Below are positions 50,601 to 63,520 of a stretch of DNA of 64,000 nucleotides, piece by piece. Position 1 is the first letter of the stretch. Each line of letters starts with the position of its first letter. Under the pieces are notes generated by a model that saw nothing but the letters and a program-made list of their open reading frames with translations, was not told the DNA's origin and made no database searches. The position numbers and the translations under genes were made by a program. Source of the DNA: Atopsyche davidsoni (taxonomy: Eukaryota; Arthropoda; Insecta; Trichoptera; Hydrobiosidae). The stretch is from NCBI GenBank assembly GCA_022113835.1, contig JAILWY010000026.1, positions 8,149,001 through 8,213,000 on the forward strand, written 5' to 3'.

Positions 50601-51890
50601 CATCGACGTGGGATTACTGCGCCCAAAGCTTTTTGATGTCTTTAGTTTGTTTTGATTGTATAATGCAGCACAGCCGAAGCCATCCCCGAAATGAAACATT
50701 TATAAAACGCCGCGTATTGAACAGTCCGAGGAGAAATTAAATATGAAATATATTTTTTATTATTTGATTCGATCTGAAACATTCATTAAACATTGTAATC
50801 GTACAGTCCACCAAATGCTATTTTCCAAGAATATGCATACGCCTGTGTATTTGAGATATTATTCCAGATGCTTATGCGCTTGTAAATTTGTACCGATGGT
50901 CATGTCGCCGTCATTATTTAATATTATACATTTATATTAAATACAATTCTAGCCGCGGTATGCACGAACATATGTAAATCAGTTCTATACAAGAAACCTG
51001 TTCCGCGCACTCCCGACATGCAACATTTTTTGCTGTTGTTTTTATTTTGCAATGACAAGTTACAAAGATACCTTCATTAATAGATGCAGATAATGCATTT
51101 TATACTTGTCAGAATGCGCCATCTGTTGCCTGAAAAATTATGCTTTTAGCTGCGATTGTTTGTATTACATTATTGTACAATGCCCGGCTTCATCCAAGCG
51201 AGTACGGGGCCGGCGCATTAGTCTTGTTGCAATTACTTTCAGGACTATCAGATGAGACGAAATATGTCATTTAATCTCCGGCCACTGAGAGTAGAGTCTC
51301 TTCTCTGATTTGTTGTACACACTCTCGATAATATTTAATCGGTAAGCATAAACAGTAAATTGATATTTGATAGTCTCGATAGGTTGGTACACGATTTTTG
51401 TGCTAAGTACATTTGTTATATTATATACTAAAGATTTTATTTTCTCTTATTCTAGGTAAGTTGGAGTATTCACATTCAATTAAAACAGCGATGCTACATA
51501 TTTTCCTGTTGTTGTAAGTACATTTCGTATAATGCATTTTAATTATTTAGGTACATACTTCGATTTGATAGAAAAAAATATTTTCTTTTTAAAATAACTT
51601 GTTACGTTTATTAATTTTAATACAATAAAAATCAGAAACGCAACTGCAATATTATAAAAAACCAATTTGCGTGAAATTGCATTATAAATAAATAATCCCA
51701 ATGTTATGATGTTTGATAACAATATATTTTTATTCAATTATCCAACGACAGCGCTTGGAGTATTGAAAACAAACCGCTGACTAAGGCACGGTCTGATTGA
51801 TAAATATTTATCATATCACCACGAGGAGTGTGGCCGATATAAAAATATTTGTTTTACTCAAAGTAAGCCGGCTTCGGATTTGTGTATTAT
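47640..51890. other. Intron stretch, nothing recognised
   Basis: AT-rich intron. A mixed block near 48,880-49,010 has several AATTA/TAAT cores and may be a conserved element, but this is not demonstrable from one sequence. Confidence 0.6.
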
Positions 51891-51899
51891 TACAAGTTG

Positions 51900-53640
51900 A
51901 CTGCCCTTCCCGGCCCGGTGTTGACAAGAACCGCGGCGCCCATTCATGTCGCGTCTAGGACGAAAGCCCTCGGCCGACAGACTACTAGTCATTTGCATTT
52001 ACGATCGATCTTGTAGACGTATCTACACACTGGCCCTGATTTTGGTCTGTTCACTGTCATTGTGTAATCTAATCTCTAACTTTGCACAATTGCTCGGTCA
52101 ATGACATGCATTACTTCATCATCTTACGCTATACTTGTTCAGTAAATCCCAAAAAACAGCTTTAAACACACTTCCGAAACGTATATCCATCTATATAGCA
52201 AACAATATTTTATGGTAATTTCTGATATTATTATGTATTGAGTAGTGCATTTATAATGCAATCAGTGGTGAGCAATGATTTGAAAGGCACACCGTGTCTA
52301 TTCACATTCAAGATGAATCAACAATATAGACAAATATATTCTCAGTATATTCAGTTCACGTGTGCGTGGGGAGGAAAATTTTGAATACATTTTGAGAGTG
52401 ATAGGCAATAACAGATAAATATCTCAATGACAAGAAATCTTTGAAAAAACACGATAAATCATCTGACGATAACACATATTTTTAATCTGCCTTACAATAA
52501 ATTTGTGAAATGACCAATATTAGGATTTTATATATTTTTACAACTTTTATGAAATGAATCACCATTTTTAAAAGGCTAACTAGGTTATGCGTTATGTAAC
52601 GAACTTTTGGATAAGATAAGACGCAAGTCCTTCAACTCCTCAAATACTTTTATAATTTTAATTGAAAGAAGTAACATATATTTTTTAAAAGCATGAAATG
52701 TATATGGTAGCATTTTTTTCAGTAGTATAATTTGATGATTACAAATTTTATTCAAATAAATAATCACAGTGCTTGAATTAGTAATCACGGTGTTTAAATA
52801 AGATAATTTTTGAATAAGTGATTGCTTGCCAAATATAGAACTTCACGCCAGACACCTCCCCGTGTTAATTGATGGTGCGTGCATTAATGATGCTGGCGCT
52901 CTGGACGTCTCTGCAGCGCATCAGTTTTTTCTTAAATTTTAAGGTCTATTAGTCGCTATCTGGGCCATCTACACATTGAATGCCAATTGCAGAGCAGATG
53001 TTAAAGATTTAACTTAATTACACACACGCACACTCTTTGCTCCAATCAGGTGTACGACTTAACTCTTTGAACTCCGGATTATTTTCGTATGATAAACATG
53101 TAACTCCAGTGAACTTTTTTGCAAATTTAAGCAAAAATGGTAGATTTTGGATCAAACGCACTTTAAAAAAGGTATCATGGATATAGACATTCAAATGTTT
53201 AGATATTTATATATTAAAAAAAACCTTAGTATTTTTACACGTATATGAAATTGCTATGATATTTCAAGTAGCAATTACTCTGAAAAACTGAAATATTGTT
53301 TATATCTACTCTAATAAGTATCTACTCCTTTTTTAAAGGAGAAACAATAATGGCGACCTGTAGTCGCCAATGGAGTTGTAAGGGAATTAACCATGTCGAG
53401 ATATTGTAGCCAACGGAATACAAAGGGTTAAGATTCGTTAATAATATTGAGTGAGTCATAATCTCGTAGTTACGGCCGCTAAATACAAAGGCGACGAGCG
53501 AACCGTGTGATAAGCCCCGGCCGTGTATTGATTTTCACATTTGAGACTGTCAGGTTGTAACTGTCATCGGCTCTCCGTTCGTTTGACGCTTAAAAATTAG
53601 TTACCGTTAGTTAGTCAAACCTTTGATAGAGATTACCGTC
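51900..53640. other. Intron stretch with possible regulatory blocks
   Basis: Mixed-composition blocks at 51,905-52,020 (with an ATTTGCAT octamer near 51,992) and 52,850-52,990 (TTAATTGATGG and CATTAATGATG homeodomain-type cores) stand out from AT-rich surroundings. No gene is recognised. Confidence 0.35.
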
Positions 53641-54749
53641 CATCGACTTCCCGGGTCTGTAGTCGTGTGTCTTTGGATCCGCGAGAAGGCTTCGCGGCTT
53701 TAAAATCAAATTTAATTTCCACATTATTTTTAACGCTGGAAATATTCAAACTACATAGATATCGGATATGTTGCGTTTTTTCCTGAGCAATTCGTTTTTA
53801 TGGTGTGATAGGGACACATAAAGCTGTGTTTATTTTCTTAATTACATGTTTTATTAAAAAAAATATCAATAACACGTGCCCATTACAATAAAAAATAATG
53901 CGTTTGGAAATTTGATATTAAGTTGTACATCTGTAAATTTTTATGAGGCTTGGGTAGATTTTTAAATGTATTTGTAAATTTTATGATATTATCATATTTT
54001 AGCGCTTATTTAAAAAAATATATTTTTGCATTTTTCAAAGTAATTTATGTTCCCAATTTACTTGAATCCGGTGAATATTTAGTATTTTTTACAATTCTGT
54101 AAGATTAATTTAATGTACGAATTTTTTCAATTTGTCACGAAAATTTCGTTATTTTATGCTTGTTAGAATGCAATATTGTGCTCTAATGTGATATTGTTGC
54201 AGAAGTTATCGGATGATGGTTGCATTTAAAAAATAAATTCTGTCTCAACATATTTTTCCGCATAGTGAAGCCAGGCGCTTCTCGTCCTCGTATATTTCGG
54301 CTACCCGAGGTTCTCGCCACCGAGCCCTCGCTCGCTCAGTGGCACTCTTAAAGATGCGATTAGCATAACATTTAACGTACGCTTTGTTTATTCAAAACAC
54401 TTAAACGGTCGTTAAGTACAAGTGTGATCATCGCGGGCAAGACTGCACTTGAGAACAACGTGCACAAAATTAAATATACTTTCGTGTTATCATAAACCAT
54501 ATTACGATATACGAAACGCAATTGAGGATTGCAATTTTACATATTATATTAACTTTTTGTTGTTGTTGTGAAAATAAATAGTCTTGAAAAATTTTCCTAA
54601 AATATATATAGAGTAGTAAATCGTAGTAAATCCTCGCGAGCTCATTTTTATTTTTAATAAATTGTTTGGACTCAAAATCTACCTCCGTCTCTTTATTCCA
54701 TTCAAAAATTTAAAAAAATATTTTTTACTAAAAAAAATCAAGTTCATAA

Positions 54750-55072
54750 GTTGTATACTATAGCCGCATCGATTGGGGGCAAAGCAATCCTTACCCAGAA
54801 TTCATAACGGCAAATGAAGAAGAAGGAGAACTGCCGATGCGTGTGGACGTTGACGAGGTTATCTTCGAAGTGACTCCTAATAGTTTCTATTCTTTGATCA
54901 CACGGCGATGAGAGACGAAAAGAGTTTGAATCAACTAATTGTAACCGGGAACGTTTCGTGTCCGCAGTGGATCATTAACGATATGAATAACGTGAAGAAA
55001 TTGACGAATCTTCGAATCGTTGGACGAACCTTCAGGGAGGTTTCTCGGTTAAGTCACGACCCTCTTCCTTAA
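54750..55072 (+). pseudogene. Unrecognised coding-like segment, probably decayed
   Basis: Two adjacent plus-strand frames look protein-like. The first (54,750-54,911, no start codon needed) contains EEEGELPMRVDVDEVIFEV. The second (ATG at 54,908, stop at 55,070-55,072) contains KSLNQLIVTGNVSCPQ and VKKLTNLRIVGRTF. The second starts inside the stop region of the first, so one frameshift would join them into about 105 codons. The LxxLxIxxN-like spacing hints at leucine-rich repeats, but no family is recognised. It may be a broken exon, a retrocopy piece or chance. Confidence 0.35.
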
Positions 55073-56511
55073 TGATACCCTCTGAAGAAAAATAAGCCTA
55101 ATACACAATTCTCTATCCATTGCTTATTTTCAAGATAAAATCTTTTAAATTATTTTCAGTTTAGCGATTAATGAGTCTTTAGTTAAAGTTATTATATTTC
55201 ATTTTGAGTCCAAGTAAAAAAGTGTTTGAAAGATTCACGCCTTCTGACACAATTGGTCAGCCGGCGGTCACGGATGGAAGGTAATTATTCGCCCAGATCC
55301 TTTCAAGTGAATTCTATGTGAATGCCATTATCTCTAATATGTCTTATTGATAATGGGCATGTTCTGAATCTTAACAGGCGATGTCTGGACGGTCGGCGGC
55401 GAGAGCGTGTTTGGTCGGCGGCTTTCACCGAGGTATCGGAAAAAATGCTGTTTTTGTTGGCGAGTCTCCGAAAGTAGGTTTATTTTGAATATGAAAAACG
55501 CCTTTTATGGATCGTTAAAGATGCCATTTGAAGGTTAGCACTCCGAATGGGATCCGCCGCATGGGGCAATCTCTGTAAAAATTGGAATTTTGAAGAGAAT
55601 CTATTGTTTGAAGTGACTCGGCAAACCTGTAAATTTTGAAAATACGGTATTTTTATTGGTTAAAATATGATAATCTATCATATATTTTAAGCACACGTGT
55701 CGCGAATACCAAATTTATTTGAAAGTAGGTATTTTTATGATTCACCTTGGTGAACCTTCGTCTTATTCAACCTTTTATTGACCACTTGCGTTTTCACTTA
55801 CATTTTTTAACCAGCAACGGAAATACTTAGTTTTTATAATTAAACACTTATTTCATTAAATAATTATACAGGAAGAACAGCAGCTGAATGAAAAGCATTT
55901 AATATAATTTTGTTTTTAGATAAGAAAAAACTAATGAGTAATCGTGGAAAATGGATTATTTATTTCCTTTTACAACAAACCTTACCACTGGCATTAGTGT
56001 CGGATCCTTATAGGATGTTCATATCACACAAAATCGTTAATTTATTTTTCAATGTTACCAATAACATACATATTTTAGACGAACTTATACAATAGTATAT
56101 TTATTGAATAGGTTAATATTTTTATTTATATATGGCTTAAAAATTACTAGAAGTCTTTTACAATTAAAAGTCAGAGGCTCTATTATGAAGATTCTAAATT
56201 TCGATGCATTTTTACCACGAAGTGTTTCTGGGTTAGTATGCTTTCTAAGCACTCAAGCATTTATGTAGGTGTACTAATTTGAACGAATTGAAGATATTAA
56301 AATGTAGACTGTAAGAAAATAAATTTTCATCAACCGATAGCGGTGATGTTATATTGTGACTCGCAGACGGTGCCATTCGTCAAACTGTCATAAGCAATAA
56401 AGTAGACGTGTATTGGATGAATCAATGCTCTTAAATCGATTGAAATTGGACATTTCAGTTCAGGGCGTTTCCTGCGGGGTTAACAAAAAAATATACGATG
56501 CTTGTTCGCAA

Positions 56512-56555
56512 CTTCTAAAATGAATCAACATTAATCAACATTGAATCAACATAAA
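56512..56555. repeat. Short imperfect tandem repeat
   Basis: Units of (G)AATCAACAT(T) repeated about three times. Small and imperfect. Confidence 0.7.
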
Positions 56556-57039
56556 TGTGTATCGTGGTCCTGACGTCGAATGAAGATCTTCATTCTAAAG
56601 GAAAACTTTCATTATTTTCTGTTTTATCATTTTGAGTGTATACGTTTCCGTATAATCGTTGTATAAATTTGCTTGATTTATATATTATTCACAAAATACA
56701 ATAATCATACAAATTGGATGATATATTATTAAAAGATAACTCTTCTGTGAATACAAACAGGATAAAAGAACACCTAATTATCGGCAAGCTATTCATTTTT
56801 GGTTTATTGATTAAAGATTTTACGCCATATTTCAGATAGACTGATCAACGAAAAATGTGGTAAACAAAATATCAAAAGCGTCACACAGGTTTTAAGGAGC
56901 GCCCATTTAGTAATGATCAGTACGATATATAATATTTAAAATTTCAGAGGTTTTAGAGTGTGACGTATATGACACCTTGTCGGTCGCACATTTCGTCGAT
57001 CAGTCTTTCTGAAGCTGGTCGTTATTCTGTAATAAGCTC

Positions 57040-57310
57040 GGCTGCACGGACAGGGCCGCGAGTGGGCGGAGCACTGCGCGGGGCCGGCGGGGCGCCCGGG
57101 CAGAGGTGGCGCGGAAGTATTTCGGGAGTCTCCTTGCCGCAGGACGCCTGGCTCTTGACCTTTCCCGGAGAATTCAAGCTCGCGCTAAACGGTGCACATC
57201 TATCGGACGCATTGGCTGCACCTCGCGGTTGTTTTGTCTCTCGGAGTGATCGAGATTCGTGGCGACTTTGCTTTGAAATTTATCACTTCCTGCGAGCTAG
57301 CCGGCGATGA
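57040..57310. other. GC-rich islet
   Basis: CpG-rich block of about 270 bases (gcggggccggcggggcgcc and similar). It keeps a 116-codon plus-strand frame open that has no protein-like motif. Confidence 0.5.
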
Positions 57311-57845
57311 TTTTTCTTATTTTATTTACATAAATATTACATTTAGAATGCCGGTGGCTAACAGATCCGATAGATTAGACGTGTTTACACGTTATATCAT
57401 TATATCAAAGAACGACTAGATTTTATCGCTAGATATTGGAAACAAGCTATTGAGCAAAATGGGAGCGTGGGTTAAAAGCGTTTATGAAAATTATGAGATT
57501 TCCGGTAGTGTTGCGTCGTTACGCGTACAATGCCGTCAAGGCGATTTTGTATTACAAAATACATACAATATGATTACATTATTAGGGCAATTCGTTAAAA
57601 AAACCATTCATATTTACGGTATTGCAATTGTGAAGTAATTGTTCATTTTATAGTATTTTACTATGGACCAACCCGAGTTTAAAGAAGATACACTCTCATC
57701 TTAACATGTACATCAAATATATACAAAGTGATGCAAGCGACGGACTAAACGTCGCGGTGGCAGCTCAGCCAGAAAACCACACGCAATGGCGGACGCTCTG
57801 GCTTTTCTATTTTTGACCGGCGCGCACGCCGCCCGCGCATTCTTG

Positions 57846-57893
57846 TGACGTCACGGGACCACACCGGGACGGGGGGGGAGGGGATGGGGAGGG
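57846..57893. promoter_or_regulatory. Full CRE next to a G-quadruplex tract
   Basis: TGACGTCA (57,846-57,853) is the palindromic CREB/ATF site. Thirteen bases on, 57,866-57,893 carries five runs of three or more G on the plus strand (GGG, G8, GGGG, GGGG, GGG) with loops of 1-2 bases, a strong quadruplex former. The pair lies in a GC-rich islet (57,750-57,960) and may mark an intronic promoter or enhancer. Confidence 0.6.
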
Positions 57894-58429
57894 TCACATC
57901 CTTAATTACCCCCTGCCTCCTTCAGGCGCAAGGGAAATGGACTAAAAGACACGCCCTGACGACCGGCCAGTTGCTCTTTCCTTAGATGTTTGCTTTATTG
58001 CCCGTTGTTATTTAATGCTTCGAATCTAATGTGAACATGAAGTCCTTCGTAAAAATAAAAAAAACACACGCTGTTATTAGAGTGACAGAATCTCAAATAC
58101 AACTATGTAAAAAAAAAATACGACGGTAAAACTCTGCTTGTATAATACTTCAGATCTGACCTTAAACAAACCGATATGAATATAATATAAATATAATTGC
58201 TCATCAGTGCTCAACTTTATTAATAAGTATAACGTTCTTTTAAATAAACTCTTTTATCGTGAAGTGTAAATTACTTTTATATTAAAACAAACAAGAATTC
58301 ATAATTTCTTCTAAAATCGTAAAATCTTTAAATCTGCATTTATTATAAACCAATAGCTTCAAGCATCTATTCCTGCTGTGTAAAAAACAGTTTACATGGT
58401 TATATTACGTACTTGAGCTATTTTTGACT

Positions 58430-58870
58430 GTAAATATGATCATCACTTACCTAACGGAGTTGCAATATTGAGGAAGATGGCAGTTTAATGCCATCAATGT
58501 TACGTATTAATTTTATAATGCCGTCATTAATTTTATTATAATTGCTAGAACTTTATTTGTCTGGGCCTTAATCAAAAACCATTAAACGTCATTGCGCTCA
58601 TTAAAATAATTTATAAGTACACACTTTTAGTTTGTTATATTATCTTGAAACATACGCAAGTTTATAACCATTGGTTTTCTTCCCGTGAGGACTGCCAATG
58701 ACCCTAGTCTAGCTGAGTTTATCGTCCTGTGGTCCTGACCTGACCGCAAGCTCCCTGTTTATTATCTCACCTGTCAGGAAAATATATTTAATTACACAAG
58801 CAATTAAATTTAATAATAATAATAATGGCAGGGACCTGAAACCGCCACGCAAGTCCTGCGTCCACCCGTT
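58430..58870. promoter_or_regulatory. Block rich in homeodomain-type cores
   Basis: Repeated ATTAA/TTAAT cores (TATTAATTTTATAATGCC, GTCATTAATTTTATT, GCAATTAAATTTAATAA) and CACCTG E-boxes in mixed-composition sequence. AT-rich DNA yields such cores by chance, so this is only a candidate. Confidence 0.25.
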
Positions 58871-60139
58871 GCTTACGTTCTCGAAGACGACACCCGAGAT
58901 AGCATCTGAAATTTATAGAAGCCCTTGCTAGCCTGCATGCTGATTCTACATTGTTTCTAGAGATGCAGCACCTTCGGAGCTGGATTTATCAAAATAAACA
59001 CTAAATCATTTTCATCGGTAATTTAACGCGCTGGGAAAATATTGCACTGAGGCAGTGAAACCGGTCTGCGGCGCGAACTGTTAACGATTTACTCACAAAA
59101 TAATCAAGACGCGGCGAGATACTCGCTGCGCCATTCTTTTGCCTCAAAGCTCGTCTTGTGACTAATTCATTGTTTATTAGTATTCCCGCTTATGATTATG
59201 TACATTACATATATAATACATATAAAAAAAAATATTATGTTGATTGTGATGCGCTTAGGTTTTGATAAATTTTTCTATATTTATTTAATAAATAATCATT
59301 TTATGAATATAATTACACAATTAATAACTCCATCGTGTAAGGAGATATTTCGTTTGGAATAATAAAAATTCTCAAAAACCTAAGTCGATCTAGGTCCTCA
59401 TATATATTGACGAAACGAAAAAATCGATGTATGCCCATCTCGAGATTTGCATACCTTATTACCGGTTAAGATTGAGTGTAATGCTATAAATTCGATATTT
59501 TTTTTGCACAATCCTGCGTGTGTTCTTCACGTGGAGTGCGCAGAAATCCGGGCTCAAGGGGCTCGCCGGATGCGACGCGTCATTCCCAAAGGCTTGGAAG
59601 CGGCCGGTAGAAATAATTCCAGTTACGTGCAATAAATAACGAAATATTTTTGATTTGTGGGAAATACCTGCGGAGCGCTCGACACGTCTAGGTGACGGAA
59701 CATGAGAACGGCTTTAATTATTTCCTAATAATTTTTCTAACGGCGTGTGCCGAATTCGGCTTCGAGATTCTCTTTTTATGTGTCGGTATTGTACGTAATC
59801 TGTTTTTAATTATCGCCATCCATCTTCATCGAGAGATCTGTAAACGTAAGCGTTGTCCGAGTGTAAGTTTAACAAATTGTTTTTATCGCCGCGGACGCCC
59901 GGCTCCGTAATGTTTATTTCACTTCAGAAAAGACCGCGGCGGTGCTGGACGAGCAGATAACCCATATTGATAAGCCTATCTTGGCTAATATTGGAAAGCT
60001 ATAATTTTGTATCGAGCTGCATTTTTGTACGTCTTTTTTATGTTTGCTAATAACTATTCTAAACACTCATTTAGAAATATATCATATTACTTTTATATCA
60101 TATTTCATACGATCACTTCGGACGGAGTAGATAGATTGG

Positions 60140-61080
60140 TGTTTCTGTCAACCGCGCCGAGGACAGTCGTCGCGTGACGCAACGGATCGCTCGTATTGGC
60201 GCGTATCGGTCAGTTTGCAAATAGTATTGAGCATTCGTACAATTTCGTTCCAACGGTTTCGCAAAGACGGGCTTTGTTTTTGAATAACAATACGAGAAGA
60301 TTTATGCATCGGTTCTGGCATTAGAAGCCCTTCATCGCAAAATTTAACCATTGTTGAAATGAGGTAGTCGTGAACGACCTCGATTCCGGATGCAGATGCG
60401 CGGAACCGCACGGTCGCCACCCTGGGTGGCGATATCCCGCGGCACCGCGCCGAGCCGACCTCAACGGGCGTCGAAAATAAGAAAACCGCCCGAAGAGCAG
60501 TATTGGCGTATTAGACGCCGCGCGACGGGCACCACCGACTATTTATTACCAGTATGAAAATACTTCGAATTGCAACACCCATTGTTCGGAATGTGGGACG
60601 AACCGCGGCCACCTGTTCCGTTGGAGAGTTTCACAATGCGACAAAGGCGCAACTGCAGTCGGGACCGACACGAACGCGATCAAATGTCACTCGGGGCCCA
60701 CGCGAGGATAAATAATTACACCGGTGCGCCTCACCTTCGCTTTTAGGTTTCGGAATATCGCCTGGCTTCAAGGTTACCCGGCTGCGGTCATCTCCCGCGT
60801 GCCAAAGGAGCGCTCTATCGGCGAGTGGATCGCTGCCAATGAGCCGGAGCTCTCCGCCAGGGACGGCGCGCGCCGGGCTCAGCGCGTCACTCCGCCCTGC
60901 CGGCAGAACCGCGGCGCTGATGTGTTAATCGCGCACAATAGCATCCGAGCGACGCGCCCGCGATTCGATGTCAGATTCGGGAACGGGTTTCGGTCAAAAT
61001 CGGAATTCAGGACAGAATCACAATGGAAATATTTGGAATACCCGTCAGCTCGTATCGTTACAAAACGGAGCGGGTAATTA
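60140..61080. other. Largest GC-rich islet of the intron
   Basis: About 940 bases with high CpG, the longest such block. It overlaps the unrecognised minus-strand frame at 60,148-60,420. It could be a promoter for an unannotated transcript in either direction. Confidence 0.45.
60148..60420 (-). pseudogene. Unrecognised coding-like frame
   Basis: A minus-strand frame of about 90 codons with protein-like content (EVVHDYLISTMVKFCDEG, LRNRWNEIVRMLNTICKL). It shares the strand of the segments at 61.2-62.1 kb and lies about 790 bases downstream of them. No family is recognised. GC-rich composition makes open frames likelier here, so the call is weak. Confidence 0.25.
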
Positions 61081-61210
61081 TAAAGTATTGATTCAATAAA
61101 ATCTAAAGTTCGATCTGATTGTATTCAAAAAAAATTTCAACTCGACTCTTTTTTTCTAAGCACTTGTATTGCATTAATTATTTGCGTCATATCGTGTTAA
61201 TCTCCCTCGA

Positions 61211-61718
61211 TTAATTGCATCTCCCGCACAATAGCCGCTTATTGCCGTAAACGCTCCTACCGTATTGGAAGACACTGCGTAGTTTTTGTCCGCCGGTAGT
61301 TCTTTTAGCTGAAATATGAACAGTTTTTAGTGATATACTTGTACCGCTGCCGCCGAATTGATAGCCATCACGAGACGGCGCTAAAATAAAATCATAACAA
61401 TGTAAGGAATTTTCCGAACGGTTCTTCCATATTGTATACATTTCAGCGATTGGATAAGCCTCGCCATGCCAGTAAGGTACCGTAATCTGACAGTTGGAGA
61501 GTTGCCTCCTTTTTCCTTTATTTCTTATTAAATTACAAGTATTGGCAGCAAGAGACATTTTCGGAGGCACGTTCTGACACAATTCTAAGATCGTTTGTAA
61601 ATAATCGATTGCCTCTCGGTGTCGTATCATTTCTGTTTTTCAGTATCCACGCCTTTGCCCATTCGGTTGTCGATTCAAAACGAAATTTTACGGTGATATA
61701 CATTGTAGTCCAGAAAAT
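61211..61718 (-). pseudogene. Unrecognised decayed coding segment with one frameshift
   Basis: On the minus strand a frame from 61,718 (MYITVKFRFESTTEWAKAW) runs to about 61,615 and stays protein-like only if the reading switches by one base into a 139-codon frame (EAIDYLQTILELCQN, QITVPYWHGEAYPIAEMYT, YDFILAPSRDGYQFGGSGTS). The abrupt switch between two protein-like frames is what a one-base indel in a former gene produces. No family is recognised. Composition is about balanced, so the open frame is not forced by GC. It could be an old viral insertion, a retrocopy or a lost host gene. Confidence 0.45.
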
Positions 61719-61792
61719 CTATGAACTTTCCCGATGCTTAGTTAATGGTTTTTACTCGCATATATTTTTTACATTAACTGTTATCTGCTATT

Positions 61793-62068
61793 TTAAACTA
61801 AACTTGTCCGAATCCGAACACCTTCAAACGTATTTTCGCTCTTGTTAATTTCAACTTCCTTCATTGTAAACTTATCTTCAATCAATTTTAAAATAATCGT
61901 ATCAACTAATAACATACTAAGATTACATTGGACTCGATGAAACAATGGGCGTATAAAAAATGTAAGCAAAACAGTATCCTCAATAGGACAATACGATTTT
62001 TTTATTAGAAGCTGTGAAACTTCAAGGTCGACATTCAATGTTTTAAACTGATATTTATAATGAAAAAA
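61793..62068 (-). pseudogene. Unrecognised coding-like segment, upstream part
   Basis: An open frame of about 92 codons without an initiating ATG at its start (contains LEVSQLLIKKSYCPIED, RPLFHRVQCNLSMLLVD, KFTMKEVEINKSENTFEG). It is on the same strand and 75 bases upstream of the segment at 61,211-61,718, and is likely the preceding part of the same decayed gene. Unrecognised. Confidence 0.35.
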
Positions 62069-63370
62069 TTAGCTACATAGTTCGTGATCTTTTTTTATCT
62101 ATAAAATTTGGATTGATCTCTATGCAACTCATAACTAACGCCAATAACAGTATATCTTCTTTCACAAGCCACTGTGGATTATTTACTAATTTTCTATACT
62201 CTTAAAAAAACTGTGTGATACCCTAAGAGCCTAAGCCCTAAGCTGTTCTGCTCTGCTAAGAATGTATATATTTTTCCTAGCTTATTATTCAATGTTTAGA
62301 AACAATTATCTTTGAATATCTGAAAAAAATTAAAATATATATCTTTTGGTTGGATGTTAGCGTCATTCACTTCAATACACGGAACGATTTTCCTCTCCCA
62401 GGCCGGATATAACATACAAAATGGCGGCCGTGCAATTTTGGGAATTCATTTTCGTTTGCGCGTCCACCGATTGTCGATGAGTCTGGTCGTGCCCGTGGCG
62501 CGTTACTATCACTTTTATAATTGTCTTTTTTTGCAGATTTAATAAATTGTTCGTCTATACGCTGGAAGGCTCACATGCGCCATCCATCATGGTCTCGAGT
62601 GTAAACACCCTGACACACCGGGTACTCGTAATCTCTTCATCTATATAGCCTAATGTTCCCTCCTAATGGGCCGAGCTAGAGTCTTACCTTGTGCCTTGGG
62701 AACACAGTTATCTGTTGCCATGCGAGATGTTTTTTTTTATTCCACGTGTACTTCTTACTGAAGTCTTCATATTGTATGGAGGTAGCTAAGTATTGTTTAT
62801 GTTGGTTGGGCAGAGGGTTGCCTTGTTCCTTACTTCTAGGAACCAAGACTTGAATAAATAACTCAAAATACATGTATCATTGTCAAGATATCATAAACAC
62901 TCATAAATCTTACCATATTTTGTATATGGCTAACTATTTGGTTTATTTACTTGTATTATTTAAGTTTTAAATAAAATGTGGTTTATATGTACGTTGTGGA
63001 TTTGGAGAATTTATATCTTTAATATGATTAATCCTATTTGAGGTTTTTATGCAATTTTTTGTGTGCACTGTAATAACACGCATTCAGAACTTCTGATCAT
63101 AAATCTTGGTAACACATGTAAATTTTTTGGCTTTCACCAGAGCACATTCTGTTGTCGCTTATTCAAAATGTAGAAAGCAATAAGTTATCAGTAATTCTTT
63201 ATATTGTATGTATTTTGTGATTTCATATATAACACATGTTTTGAAAATCAACAACATTATGTTTGAACTCTATCATCATCACCTCTAGGTAAGTCAGTTG
63301 TACAGGTTAATTACGTCCAGGGCGGAGGAACGAGAAGTTGACAGACCATTATGTGTAACGTACACTCACG
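62069..63370. other. Intron stretch, nothing recognised
   Basis: AT-rich intron; no gene or repeat is supported. Confidence 0.65.
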
Positions 63371-63379
63371 TAATAAACA

Positions 63380-63520
63380 AAAACATTACGGACTAAGCGA
63401 TGGTAAAGCTGTCCGACACGGAGTGCGTCTCGCGTCTCGCTCCCCCTCGCGCTGCACTCTTCCCTCCCGGAAGGGCGGGGGAGGGCTGGTCCTCGCACGA
63501 CCCCAGGGCGGACTAGCGTT
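63380..63520. other. GC-rich islet
   Basis: CpG-rich block of about 140 bases with ggaagggcgggggaggg. Open frames on both strands overlap. The window ends in plain AT-rich sequence after it. Confidence 0.45.
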
